Assembly: GCF_001685025.1 (NCBI RefSeq)
Contig: NZ_MAYU01000012.1
Location: forward strand, 310,001-374,000
Origin: Bacillus sp. FJAT-27225
GTDB lineage: Bacteria; Bacillota; Bacilli; Bacillales; Cytobacillaceae
Length of the DNA: 64,000 nucleotides
Direction: 5' to 3'
Positions 52,469 through 60,433 of the stretch are shown here, piece by piece; the stretch's first letter is position 1, and each line of letters begins with the position of its first letter. Below the pieces are notes generated by a model that was not told the origin of the DNA, searched no databases, and saw nothing but the letters and a program-made list of their open reading frames with translations. Both the position numbers and the translations under genes were made by a program.

Positions 52469-52502
52469 TTTACATTTGTTTACCTGCCTTACACTTGTTT
52501 TA
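52469..52502. promoter_or_regulatory. two TTACATTTGT-type operators
   Basis: TTTACATTTGTTTAC (52469-52483) and TTACACTTGTTTTA (52489-52502), upstream of the PRD regulator. They suggest that a SorC protein also controls the galactitol-type PTS operon. Confidence 0.55.
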
Positions 52503-52592
52503 TTACTCACTACCTTACCATGATTATTGCGTAAAAAAATAAAAAAAACGTTCAATTCTTTATCCGAATTGAACGCTTCCTTTTTTATTATA

Positions 52593-52898
52593 GGCTCTGT
52601 TAAACAAGGATGTTGATTTTCGCTCCACAAAGGAAAGCCTCTGTGAATAATCATCGCAGGGACAGGCGAACTTTGCCTGTCACGAAGCGCTTCGCTTTTC
52701 CGCGGGCGGTCTGGGAGCCTCCTCGGCGCGAGCGCCTGTGGGGTCTCCCACTGACCTTTTCTCCCGCAGGACGTTGAATAAGCTTCCAAGAAAAAGCATC
52801 GCAGGAGAAAATGCGCTCTTTGCATTTTCGAACGAGTCTTCGCGCCTTACGCTGCAATCAACAGCTTTAAAAAATCAACAATATCCTTTAACACAGCC
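52593..52898. mobile_element. MITE-like element, copy 2, at the 3' end of a HAD gene
   Basis: A 306-bp element with ends GGCTCTGTTAAAC and TTTAACACAGCC and inner TGTTGATTTT/AAAAAATCAACA, flanked by a perfect 8-bp duplication TTATTATA (52585-52592 and 52899-52906). No coding capacity. GC-rich interior as in copies 1 and 3, with the AGGAGAAAATGCG block that copy 1 lacks. The right duplication contains the stop codon of the HAD gene. Confidence 0.88.
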
Positions 52899-52901
52899 TT
52901 A

Positions 52902-53714
52902 TTATAAAAGGCCAACCAATTGCAAGCCTTTTAGGATCCCATCTTCATCTACGGGATGGGTAACATATTTAGCTAAACCTTTGACTATCGGTTCTGAATT
53001 CCCCATCGCCACGCTATTTTCAACATATGTAAGCATTTCAATATCATTCAGTCCGTCGCCAAAAGCATATACATTTTTCTTCGGAATATTTAAATGCTGG
53101 ATGAACGCTTCTACACCTTTTGCTTTGGATCCGCCTGCAGGCAATACATCGACAGAATATTGGTGCCATCGGACGAATTCAAATTTCTTAAATTGCGCAG
53201 CATAGGCGTCCTGCATATCCTCAAGACAAAACAATAACAATTGGTATACGTCATTTTTTTCATAAAAAGCAGGATCATAGATGGGCGCCTGGTTAATTTT
53301 TAATGAATCAATCCCAGCAGTCATATGTGGATGGGATTCAATGTTAGCAAACATCTTCTCGTGGTTCTCATAGATAATGGGATTGGCATTTTCCTCGGCA
53401 AATAGAGTTAAACGAATAAGCTCCTCTTTATCTAGGACCCGGGAGTATACCGGTTTCCCCTTATGAACAACATAGGACCCATTAAAACTTATATAAGAAT
53501 CAATCCCAAGTTCCTCCAGAAGATCCTTAAACATAAACGGTGCCCGGCCAGTCGCAAGCGCAACCTCGTGTCCCAGCTCTTTCAATCTAGTAACCGCAGC
53601 CTTTGTAGAAGCCGGAAGTTTTTTATCGTGGTCAAGGAGTGTCCCATCAATATCAAAAAAGACACTTGTTTTTCCATAAAAATGAACTTCGATCCTTTCC
53701 ATGTTACCTATCAT
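52902..53714 (-). CDS. Cof-type HAD phosphatase
   Basis: 270 residues. HAD motif I VFFDIDGTLLDHDKK, motif II LATGRAPFM, motif III Lys in GGSKAKGVEAF, motif IV FGDGLNDIEML, with the C2B cap between. Such enzymes dephosphorylate sugar phosphates or cofactors. The first ATG is kept (AAAGG six bases upstream); an ATG four codons later is possible. It follows the HPr gene by 36 bp. A MITE insertion falls on its stop codon without changing the protein. Confidence 0.88.
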   Translation of the reverse strand: MIGNMERIEVHFYGKTSVFFDIDGTLLDHDKKLPASTKAAVTRLKELGHEVALATGRAPFMFKDLLEELGIDSYISFNGSYVVHKGKPVYSRVLDKEELIRLTLFAEENANPIIYENHEKMFANIESHPHMTAGIDSLKINQAPIYDPAFYEKNDVYQLLLFCLEDMQDAYAAQFKKFEFVRWHQYSVDVLPAGGSKAKGVEAFIQHLNIPKKNVYAFGDGLNDIEMLTYVENSVAMGNSEPIVKGLAKYVTHPVDEDGILKGLQLVGLL

Positions 53715-53750
53715 CTAACCTTTACGAAAAAACGAGCTATATGTGGCGAA

Positions 53751-54017
53751 TTATTCAGCCAGCCCCTGGGTCTTCAATACTTCACCAAGCTTCTCGACGC
53801 ATGCATCTGCATCTGTACCTTCTGCAATGACCCTGATTTGCGCCCCACCCGGGATCCCCAGTGACATGACACCCATAATCGATTTCAGGTTCACTTGCTT
53901 CTCCTTGTATTCTAGCTTCACATCGCAATTAAACGCGGAAGCGGTACTTACTAATACTGTTGCTGGGCGTGCATGGATTCCTGACTCGTCAATGACTGTA
54001 AAATTTTTTTCTGCCAT
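53751..54017 (-). CDS. ptsH-like: HPr-family phosphocarrier protein
   Basis: 88 residues. His15 in [16 protein letters not shown] receives phosphate from EI and Ser46 in [14 protein letters not shown] is the HPr-kinase site, so both are conserved, unlike Crh, which lacks His15. The usual ptsI neighbour is absent; instead a HAD phosphatase follows. It may be a second HPr tied to the PTS island. AGGAGG precedes the ATG. Confidence 0.88.
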   Translation of the reverse strand: MAEKNFTVIDESGIHARPATVLVSTASAFNCDVKLEYKEKQVNLKSIMGVMSLGIPGGAQIRVIAEGTDADACVEKLGEVLKTQGLAE

Positions 54018-54317
54018 TTCTTTATTTCCTCCTAAAAAACTTTTATTGTAACAGCTTACATCTAATTAATCATATCACTAATTATAAATTTCACCCATCA
54101 ATTATTCTTGAAAAACCTCATTTTTAAGATAATGCAATGAGTATCGCAATGGGCCAACTGTTCTTTATGTATAATAATTCGACAAAAACCGAATGTTTAA
54201 ACAGGAACAGTTCTCCAGCGAATAGCTTTTTATGTTATTTATGGTAATAATGTTGGGAAAATTGTAAAATGGTAGTGCTTGGAAATTTTAAAACTATTAA
54301 AATGGTAAGGTGATGTT
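54018..54317. other. non-coding gap between divergent genes
   Basis: AT-rich, with promoters for both directions expected. No repeat or palindrome stands out. Confidence 0.4.
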
Positions 54318-55508
54318 ATGTTTTGTACGAATTGTGGTGCGAAGATTGGGGAAGGCGGCAGATTTTGTCCTTCATGCGGAAAAGCGGTAGATTCTCCAGC
54401 TACCGAAATTTCTCCCTCTACTTCCGGACCGGTATCGGAAACAGAGGAACTGGAGACATTTGTGGGAAAAAAGTCCGATTATTATTTACGAAAATGGAGC
54501 AAGCCTAAGGGTAAGTCAGGTTTAATGGGTTGGAACTGGGCCGCTTTTTTTGCCGGTATGTTCTGGCTCGGCTATCGAAAAATGTACAAGATTGTATTGA
54601 TCATTTTAGGTGCTTTCCTGGCTTTTGATATTATTTCGCTTATCATTGACAATCCCATCTTGGACCAAATGAACTACTCGATAGGCATGGTAACTGCTGC
54701 TTTGTTAGGAATGCAAGGAAACTATTATTACCATAAAACTGCCCAGGACAAGATAAAGGATGTTAAAAAACAGTTCCCCGATAATTCGGCAGGCCAGTTG
54801 GATGCACTGCGTAAACAAGGTGGTGCCAGCTGGGGAGGCGTATTTATCGTTCTTGGCTTATTTGTAGGGTACCTGGTAATAAATGTAGCGATGGCCTATG
54901 TTTTCGACAGTACTGCCCAAGACTCTATAAGCAAGGACAAACCCGAGGCAGTCGTTGCCAGCAACAACACTGACACAACTGATAAGGACAATTCAGCAGA
55001 CACACCTGAGGAAACCGACAACTCAGGCTCATCCGAGGGTACAAATACAGGAACGGCCAATCAGACAGAAGAAGACACAAGTTCGAATTCGCAAGATACA
55101 TATTCAGATGCCTCATCATTGGCGGAAGTACAAGAGCTTCTCAATTCTTATATGGACGAAACCGGCCTGGCCATGAAAGCTATAGATGTGCAATACGATA
55201 TGGCAAATCAACTAGATAGAGAGTTTGCAATTATAGGAACTGCTTCCCTATCAGATTATTATAATTATGGATTCAGCGAGCTGGAAAAGGAATTTTTTGC
55301 AGTAAAGATCTACCCTTTAGAAGATTCCAGCAGCATTAAGGATGTCTGGACTCTCTATTTTAATAGAACGGATTTTGCCGAGTTATTTAATACGTTGAAA
55401 GTAAATGGCGAAACGATCCTCGTGGGTACAGGAGTCATTCCAAGCCAGCTGTACGAAGATTCACAAGGGAACCTTGCCATTGCAAGCCAAGCCTCCTGGG
55501 CAGAATAA
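54318..55508 (+). CDS. zinc-ribbon membrane protein with DUF2628-like region
   Basis: 396 residues. An N-terminal zinc ribbon MFCTNCGAKIGEGGRFCPSC, an acidic linker, then a DUF2628-like part (YYLRKWSKPKG, NWAAFFAGMFWLGYRKMYK) with three hydrophobic segments. A further helix (GVFIVLGLFVGYLVINVAM) leads to a long Thr/Ser/Asp/Glu linker (about 215-275) and an extracytoplasmic domain of about 115 residues (AEVQELLNSYMDETGLAM to the end). The tail does not match a family I know. TAAGGTGATGTT contains the start. A hairpin repeat follows the stop. Confidence 0.7.
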   Translation: MFCTNCGAKIGEGGRFCPSCGKAVDSPATEISPSTSGPVSETEELETFVGKKSDYYLRKWSKPKGKSGLMGWNWAAFFAGMFWLGYRKMYKIVLIILGAFLAFDIISLIIDNPILDQMNYSIGMVTAALLGMQGNYYYHKTAQDKIKDVKKQFPDNSAGQLDALRKQGGASWGGVFIVLGLFVGYLVINVAMAYVFDSTAQDSISKDKPEAVVASNNTDTTDKDNSADTPEETDNSGSSEGTNTGTANQTEEDTSSNSQDTYSDASSLAEVQELLNSYMDETGLAMKAIDVQYDMANQLDREFAIIGTASLSDYYNYGFSELEKEFFAVKIYPLEDSSSIKDVWTLYFNRTDFAELFNTLKVNGETILVGTGVIPSQLYEDSQGNLAIASQASWAE

Positions 55509-55517
55509 ACGGAAACA

Positions 55518-55562
55518 GGGACGGTTCTACTTTGCCAAAACGGCTAAGTACAACCGTCCTCC
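55518..55562 (+). repeat. GGGACGGTTCT hairpin repeat
   Basis: GGGACGGTTCTACTTTGCC pairs with GGCTAAGTACAACCGTCCT. It starts 10 bp after the stop. Confidence 0.7.
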
Positions 55563-55617
55563 TCTGTCTATGATATAATGAAACTGTTTCATAAATTTGG
55601 AAAAAGGGGAGAGCAAG

Positions 55618-56232
55618 ATGTTAAAGAAGTTTGCTTCCGATGCGCTTGGCTTGTCGGATATCGGAAAAATTATTGAGCCTCATGATTATGACAAGACAGG
55701 TGCAGATGATTATGTCCGTCATGAGGATAATGAGAAAATTTACTTCCTAATCAAGACGAAAGCAGACGAATATTGCTTCACAAATTTGGCCTTCATTCAT
55801 GTTGACGGGGCGAATGCGGTTTCTTCCAAGCGTGTATTAAAACGCTATCCATACTCCCAGCACAAAATCACCGATGTACTGCTTGAAACAGCGGGAAAGA
55901 TTGACCTCGATATCGAAATCAAGTTTACGCTCGGGAACCAGCATTACAGCATCGATGTCGACAAAAAGCAAATCAATAAGCTGAATGACCTCTACAAAGC
56001 CCTGCTCTACATATCCGAAGTCACAATCGAAAACAACATTATGCTTCAGATGGCCAGCGCAAGCCTTGATAAAGCCACAAACATCCTGCAAAACACACGG
56101 CCAGCTGACATAGCACTCGCCGACCAGTACAAGCAGCTGACCGAGTTTAGCTTCGACTGGCTGAAGTCGACCCGCGAACAATACCACCAAAAAGATTTCG
56201 GAGCTGTTTTCGAGAAGTACATTAACAACTAA
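55618..56232 (+). CDS. yvbH: YvbH-family PH-domain protein
   Basis: 204 residues. The bacterial PH domain occupies about 1-125: LKKFASDALGLSDIGKIIEP, RHEDNEKIYFLIKTKADEY, CFTNLAFIHVDG, KRVLKRYPYSQHKITDVLLE, IEIKFTLGNQHYSIDVDKKQ. A helical YvbH extension follows. Closely resembles B. subtilis YvbH, whose role is unknown. ATG at 55618 follows GGGGAGA; a frame seven codons longer exists. Confidence 0.85.
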   Translation: MLKKFASDALGLSDIGKIIEPHDYDKTGADDYVRHEDNEKIYFLIKTKADEYCFTNLAFIHVDGANAVSSKRVLKRYPYSQHKITDVLLETAGKIDLDIEIKFTLGNQHYSIDVDKKQINKLNDLYKALLYISEVTIENNIMLQMASASLDKATNILQNTRPADIALADQYKQLTEFSFDWLKSTREQYHQKDFGAVFEKYINN

Positions 56233-56282
56233 TCCACTTTCCAGTCACACTTTTTGCACTGCTGAATAAAATAATAAACCTA

Positions 56283-56325
56283 GGAAAAGGCATTGTGAAT
56301 CCTTGTCAACAGTGCCTTTTCTTAT
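56283..56325 (+). terminator. terminator-like hairpin
   Basis: AAAAGGCA pairs with TGCCTTTT across a 20-nt interior that can partly pair. It lies within the segment duplicated at 58.45 kb. Confidence 0.5.
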
Positions 56326-56482
56326 TCCGGTTAAAATCGGCATGCTGAACTTTGTCATAAAAAGGTTTAAACACTAATAAAATAGGGTAAAGAAAACACC
56401 CTAAGGGACAATCCGTTGTTTAGGTGAAGTTCAGGCGTTTTCCACTTCTCTTATGGCTAAAAAAATGCAAGGAGGAAAAGTG

Positions 56483-56617
56483 ATGAGACACTCCGATCCA
56501 AACGAATGCATTTATTGTGGTGACCAGCTGACGAAATGGGAAAACACTAGAAGCTATTGTTGGAAATGCAGTGAAACAACTTCCCCTGAAGCTTTTCACG
56601 AAGAGGATGATTACTAA
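56483..56617 (+). CDS. 44-residue zinc-ribbon protein (copy A)
   Basis: Starts MRHSDPNECIYCGDQLTKWE and contains two CxxC pairs (CIYCGD and CWKCSE), then SPEAFHEEDDY. An ideal GGAGG eight bases before the ATG. A paralogue at 58854-58988 is the same length with about 70% identity, so both are likely expressed genes. It is too short to assign; a single zinc ribbon is probable. A half hairpin repeat follows 3 bp after the stop. Confidence 0.75.
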   Translation: MRHSDPNECIYCGDQLTKWENTRSYCWKCSETTSPEAFHEEDDY

Positions 56618-57170
56618 GAGGGACGGTTCTCGTTTGCCGGCTTTAGCCAATCAAATGTAGCGTTCAAAGTCTTTTGCTAAAAAGGCACACTGGAGTTTTT
56701 CTTCAGGGGTGCTTTTTATTTTTTTGCTAAAAGGGACGGTTCTCGTTTGCTGGCTTGATCATTCATTCATTTTTCAATGGGCTAAACTGTTTTCAAAAAT
56801 AAATTATTGGTATTAAAGGAATAATAATTTAATGTAGTCTTTAAAAACTCACCTATTGACCAGCTGAAGGTAATTAAAAGATAATCTAACTACTTTTTTA
56901 AAAGCCCACTCTTAAATACATATGAACAACGTCAACCGAAAACCTGACTGGATTGCTTAATTTACTTTTTTGCCGTCTGCTGACCTTATAGTTTGGCAGG
57001 CAAGAACCGTTCCCCTTTACCATATGGAAATGAATTTTTGGAATTGTTCGTTGATTCATTCTCATAACTTTGTTAAAATGAATTATATTTTTTTGAAATA
57101 ATGTTTTTAATACTAATCGATTCATAATTATTCAGAAACTCTAAATAATATACAATGGGAGGCACAACAT
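56618..57170. other. gap with three half hairpin repeats
   Basis: Left halves of the GGGACGGTTCT family occur at 56620-56651 and 56736-56757 and a right half at 56992-57019. The 5' part also has AGGCACAC...GGTGCTTTTTATTTTT, a terminator-like hairpin near 56679-56722. The last 100 bp are AT-rich and should hold the pucG promoter. Confidence 0.5.
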
Positions 57171-58409
57171 ATGACCAAGTACACAGATTTAAATGTCCCA
57201 CTTAGAACAATTATGACACCTGGGCCAGTAGAAGTTGATCCTCGAGTACTAAGGGCGATGTCAACTCCGATTTTAGGGCAATTCGATCCCGCTTTTACAA
57301 ATATCATGAATGAAACAATGGAAATGCTCCGGGCCGTGTTTCAAACAGAAAATCAATGGGCATTCCCGGTCGATGGAACGTCACGGGCAGGTATCGAAGC
57401 TGTCCTCGTCAGTATTATTGAACCTGGCGACAAGGTATTGATTCCAATATACGGCCGATTTGGCTACCTTCTAACCGAAATCTGCCAGCGTTATGGAGCA
57501 GACGTTACGACAATGGAGGTTCCGTGGGGAGAGGTATTTGACCCGGAAGACGTCATAAATAAGATTCATGAGGTTTCACCGAAAATTGTTGCCATCGTCC
57601 ATGCCGAAACTTCAACTAGCTGCATGCAGCCGTTAAAGGAAATTGGAGAAGCATGCAGAAATGCAGATGTTCTGTTGGTTGTCGATGCTGTAGCGTCAAT
57701 AGGCGGAGTCGACCTCAAGGTGGATGAACTCAAGCTTGATGCAGTTATCGGCGGCACGCAGAAATGTTTATCTGTTCCGTCCGGTTTAGCACCGATCACC
57801 TTTAACAGCCGAATTGAGGAAGTTATAAATAGGAGAAAAAGTATTGAATTGGGCTTAAGAGCATTTAACAGCGAGCCTTCCAACAATCGAATTGTAAGTA
57901 ATTATTTTGATTTAGCCCAGCTTCAGGATTATTGGAGCCCTGTTCGCCTTAATCATCATACCGAAGCGACAAGTATGCAATATGCCCTAAGAGAAGGCCT
58001 CCGTATTATCCTTGAAGAAGGACTGGAAAACCGATTTGCCCGGCATAAGTTAAATGAAGAAGCTCTAGTTGCAGGAGTAAAAGCAATGGGACTTAAGATA
58101 TTTGGTGATGAAAAGAACAAGATTCCAGTTGTAACAGCAATTGAGATCCCTGAAGGAATTAACGGTGAAGAAGTACGCTCCATGATGCTGGAAGACTTTG
58201 AAGTTGAAATTGCCAGTTCTTTCGGACCGCTCCACGGCAAGATTTGGAGAATCGGAGCAATGGGCTACAGTTCCCGCAAGAAAAACATTCTTCATGTTCT
58301 TTCAGCCCTAGAAGCAACACTGATTCGGAAAGGCTTTAATGTGAACAAAGGCGAAAGCTTGCAGGCCGCACTAAACGTATATGATGCACACAAAAAGCAG
58401 ACTACTTAG
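57171..58409 (+). CDS. pucG: (S)-ureidoglycine-glyoxylate aminotransferase type (PucG)
   Basis: 412 residues, class V PLP aminotransferase: IMTPGPVEVDPRVLRAMSTP, HAETSTSCMQPLKEIGEAC, VVDAVASIGGVDLKVDE and the PLP-binding Lys198 in GGTQKCLSVPSGLAP; C-terminal IWRIGAMGYSSRKKN. It resembles B. subtilis PucG of purine (allantoin) breakdown. No other pur- or puc-gene is near, so it may also serve as an alanine-glyoxylate aminotransferase. GGGAGG precedes the ATG. A short hairpin repeat follows at 58415-58437. Confidence 0.88.
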   Translation: MTKYTDLNVPLRTIMTPGPVEVDPRVLRAMSTPILGQFDPAFTNIMNETMEMLRAVFQTENQWAFPVDGTSRAGIEAVLVSIIEPGDKVLIPIYGRFGYLLTEICQRYGADVTTMEVPWGEVFDPEDVINKIHEVSPKIVAIVHAETSTSCMQPLKEIGEACRNADVLLVVDAVASIGGVDLKVDELKLDAVIGGTQKCLSVPSGLAPITFNSRIEEVINRRKSIELGLRAFNSEPSNNRIVSNYFDLAQLQDYWSPVRLNHHTEATSMQYALREGLRIILEEGLENRFARHKLNEEALVAGVKAMGLKIFGDEKNKIPVVTAIEIPEGINGEEVRSMMLEDFEVEIASSFGPLHGKIWRIGAMGYSSRKKNILHVLSALEATLIRKGFNVNKGESLQAALNVYDAHKKQTT

Positions 58410-58414
58410 CAAAC

Positions 58415-58437
58415 AGGGACGGTTCTTAACCGTCCTT
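58415..58437 (+). repeat. minimal GGGACGGTT hairpin repeat
   Basis: AGGGACGGTT-CTT-AACCGTCCTT, a deleted family member retaining only the outer arms, 6 bp after the pucG stop. Confidence 0.65.
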
Positions 58438-58548
58438 CCTCTATTATCGAGTCACACATTTTAGACCGTTTGAATAAGATGATAAACCAGGAAAGGCCTT
58501 GTTAACCTGTAAATCAAAACAATGCCTTTCTTTGCTGTAGTAGTAATT

Positions 58549-58756
58549 TCGTAGATTAATTGACAGTCCGATGGGGTTGGAAAATCAAAGAAACACCTTT
58601 TCGTGGATTAATCGGCTATCCGATGAGCCTGAAAAGTCAACGAAACACTATTTCGTGGATTAATCGGCTATCCGATGAGCCTGAAAGGTCAACGAAACAC
58701 CATTTCGTGGATTAATCGGCTGTCCACGGAGCCTGAAAGGTCAACGAAACTTTTTT
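58549..58756. repeat. four tandem 52-bp units
   Basis: Units start at 58549, 58601, 58653 and 58705, again exactly 52 bp. The consensus begins TCGTGGATTAATCGGC and ends AAGTCAACGAAACAC, so the ends are inverted repeats (TTTCGT/ACGAAA). The centre contains ATCGG-CTAT-CCGAT. The sequence is unrelated to the 34.99-kb array apart from period and layout. It lies inside one copy of a duplicated segment. Confidence 0.88.
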
Positions 58757-58853
58757 TAAAAGTTTAACAGGGTAATGCAAATGCTCTAAACTTTGATTCC
58801 CTGGTTTTGTTCAGACGTTTTATGGTTTAAAAAATACAAAGGAGGAACAGTTG

Positions 58854-58988
58854 ATGACAAACTATGGCCCAAATGAATGCGTATATTGCGGGGACCAGCT
58901 GACGAAGTGGGAAAGCATTAGATGTTATTGCTGGAATTGCAGCGACTCCACCTCTCCTGAAGCTTTTCACGAAGAGGAGGAAATATAA
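58854..58988 (+). CDS. 44-residue zinc-ribbon protein (copy B)
   Basis: Starts MTNYGPNECVYCGDQLTKWE with two CxxC pairs (CVYCGD and CWNCSD) and ends SPEAFHEEEEI. GGAGG lies upstream at normal spacing. Paralogue of the gene at 56483-56617; the DNA upstream is also related, so this is a segmental duplication. A terminator follows. Confidence 0.75.
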   Translation: MTNYGPNECVYCGDQLTKWESIRCYCWNCSDSTSPEAFHEEEEI

Positions 58989-58995
58989 AATGGTA

Positions 58996-59021
58996 AACTG
59001 CCGCACTCATGTGCGGTTTTT
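58996..59021 (+). terminator. Rho-independent terminator
   Basis: CCGCAC-TCAT-GTGCGG followed by TTTTT, 12 bp after the stop of copy B. Confidence 0.85.
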
Positions 59022-59272
59022 AGTCGTCATGTTCGAGTATTTTTAAAATTTGTCCGCTGTTGTGTTTCTTTTTTTGAAAAAACAGCCTATGCCATCAAAT
59101 ATCCCATCCCCAGGTCAGTCCCCTTACACGAAACGTCCACTACCCGCCACATCATTTACTAAATAGACGAAAAATCGACACGATTCAGACATCATCCCGT
59201 AACATTTTAGCATCCATTACAATAAAAACAATGTGATAATAGTGTTAACAAAGAATGAAAGGACGGCTTAGC

Positions 59273-59452
59273 ATGATAACCACATTACAAGAAATGCTAA
59301 ACAAACGCCCTGGGATGAGCATGCTTCAGCTAAAAAAGGCTCTGCTTGCCCAACAAAAAAATGGCTATATCTATCTCGATGAAGACATTGCTGCCCTCGA
59401 ACTTACACACCCCTTTACATACGAATATACCCGCCTAAGCTCATCCTACTAA
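59273..59452 (+). CDS. small hypothetical protein
   Basis: 59 residues: MITTLQEMLNKRPGMSMLQL, then KKALLAQQKNGYIYLDEDIAALELTHPF. ATG at 59273 follows AAAGGACGG; six codons more are open upstream. No family recognised. An imperfect GGGACGGT-type hairpin starts at the stop codon (59454-59501). Confidence 0.55.
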   Translation: MITTLQEMLNKRPGMSMLQLKKALLAQQKNGYIYLDEDIAALELTHPFTYEYTRLSSSY

Positions 59453-59453
59453 T

Positions 59454-59501
59454 AGGACTGTTCTTGTTTGCCATCGTAAACGGGGACGGTCCTTATTAGC
59501 C
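59454..59501. repeat. diverged GGGACGGTTCT hairpin repeat
   Basis: AGGACTGTTCTTGTTTGCC with a right part GGGGACGGTCCTTATTAGCC; the arms are scrambled, but both family cores are recognisable. Confidence 0.5.
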
Positions 59502-59694
59502 AAAATAGTAGGTAAGAATTAACAAGGTCTAAAACATAATGGACTAATCTTAAAGGGGCGTGTTTTCCCTTGGCCATCCAGATAGGCCAAATCAGGACTG
59601 CATCACCAATAAGGAATTCAACAGAAAAGTGCTTTAATCCTTCTTAGATCAAAGCACCATATTCTTAGGTAAATTTTTAAATAGCTATATACAT

Positions 59695-59730
59695 AAAAAA
59701 ATCCCCTCCAATCGAAAATTGAAGGAGAAG
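59695..59730 (-). terminator. Rho-independent terminator
   Basis: TCTCCTTCAAT pairs with ATTGGAGGGGA and is followed by T7 on the minus strand, immediately after the next gene. Confidence 0.75.
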
Positions 59731-59734
59731 GCTT

Positions 59735-59983
59735 TTAATGCAATTGAATTTCAGTGAAATCATATTGGGGTAATATGTTATTTAAAGCGTCCGCAGTTCT
59801 TTCATTATAATCGAGAATTGTTAGACCAGCTATTGTTTCCTCATCCCTTATAGACTTACGGATTAAAACGCCAGGAAATTCTTCCTCGTCGACAGTAAGA
59901 AAGTCAAGAAAGAAAAAAACATGGAGAACATCATGACTTTTATCATATTTTGCTTGATATGGTTTAATTTTAACGCGAGTCAT
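59735..59983 (-). CDS. DUF2283-like small protein
   Basis: 82 residues: VKIKPYQAKYDKSHDVLHVFF, then PGVLIRKSIRDEETIAGLTILDYNER. The Y-D-xx-x-DVLHV opening and the GLTILDYNER ending resemble DUF2283, whose members are often near toxin-antitoxin-like loci; no partner is evident here. AGGAGGTTTTTTAT precedes the ATG. Confidence 0.55.
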   Translation of the reverse strand: MTRVKIKPYQAKYDKSHDVLHVFFFLDFLTVDEEEFPGVLIRKSIRDEETIAGLTILDYNERTADALNNILPQYDFTEIQLH

Positions 59984-60190
59984 ATAAAAAACCTCCTGTT
60001 TCTTGTTATGTAATGCTTCTTACCGACCAAGCAACCTTGATCTGCGTCTACAACTACACCCAAACTTTGAGTTCCCAGAGGATTCTTAGCAATCCAGATG
60101 GCAGGACGTTGTGAACCATTTGTTCATTCTATAAGCAGAAGGTTTTCCTTCTTTAATAACTGTATAAACTAAAGTCCCTTTGGCTAAACC
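59980..60190 (-). pseudogene. decayed coding remnant
   Basis: The minus strand reads GLAKGTLVYTVIKEGKPSAY, RMN, then after a frameshift RPAIWIAKNPLGTQSLGVVV, DADQGCLVGKKHYITRN, ending in a TGA that overlaps the ATG of the DUF2283-like gene. A relic of a larger gene that once stood just upstream; the family was not recognised. Confidence 0.4.
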
Positions 60191-60433
60191 TTATTTTTGT
60201 TGGTAAACCTCATTCAGCAAATTTGTGCCAAACATTCTCCATAGTTTTCTTCTATAGAATCAATTAGCACCAACTACCCTCTAAAACAAGTAAGAATCAA
60301 TCTTATAAATCCAAAAATCGGTTGGCAAGGACATTAAATCTGGCTCTTGTGCCGGTTAAGTTCCGCATTTTTCCAAAAACAGGTACAATGGGATTGGGAG
60401 AAAGTGTTGGTTTTTGACAGACGGGGGGATTTT
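60191..60433. other. non-coding gap
   Basis: Leader of the epimerase gene plus sequence possibly belonging to the decayed remnant. No repeat stands out. Confidence 0.35.

Noticed and set aside
52457-52857. Open frames inside the MITE-like element
   Set aside because: Frames through the GC-rich interior are Arg/Gly-rich, differ between copies and lack starts; no transposase motifs.
58549-58756. CRISPR array
   Set aside because: Same reason: contiguous conserved units without spacers.
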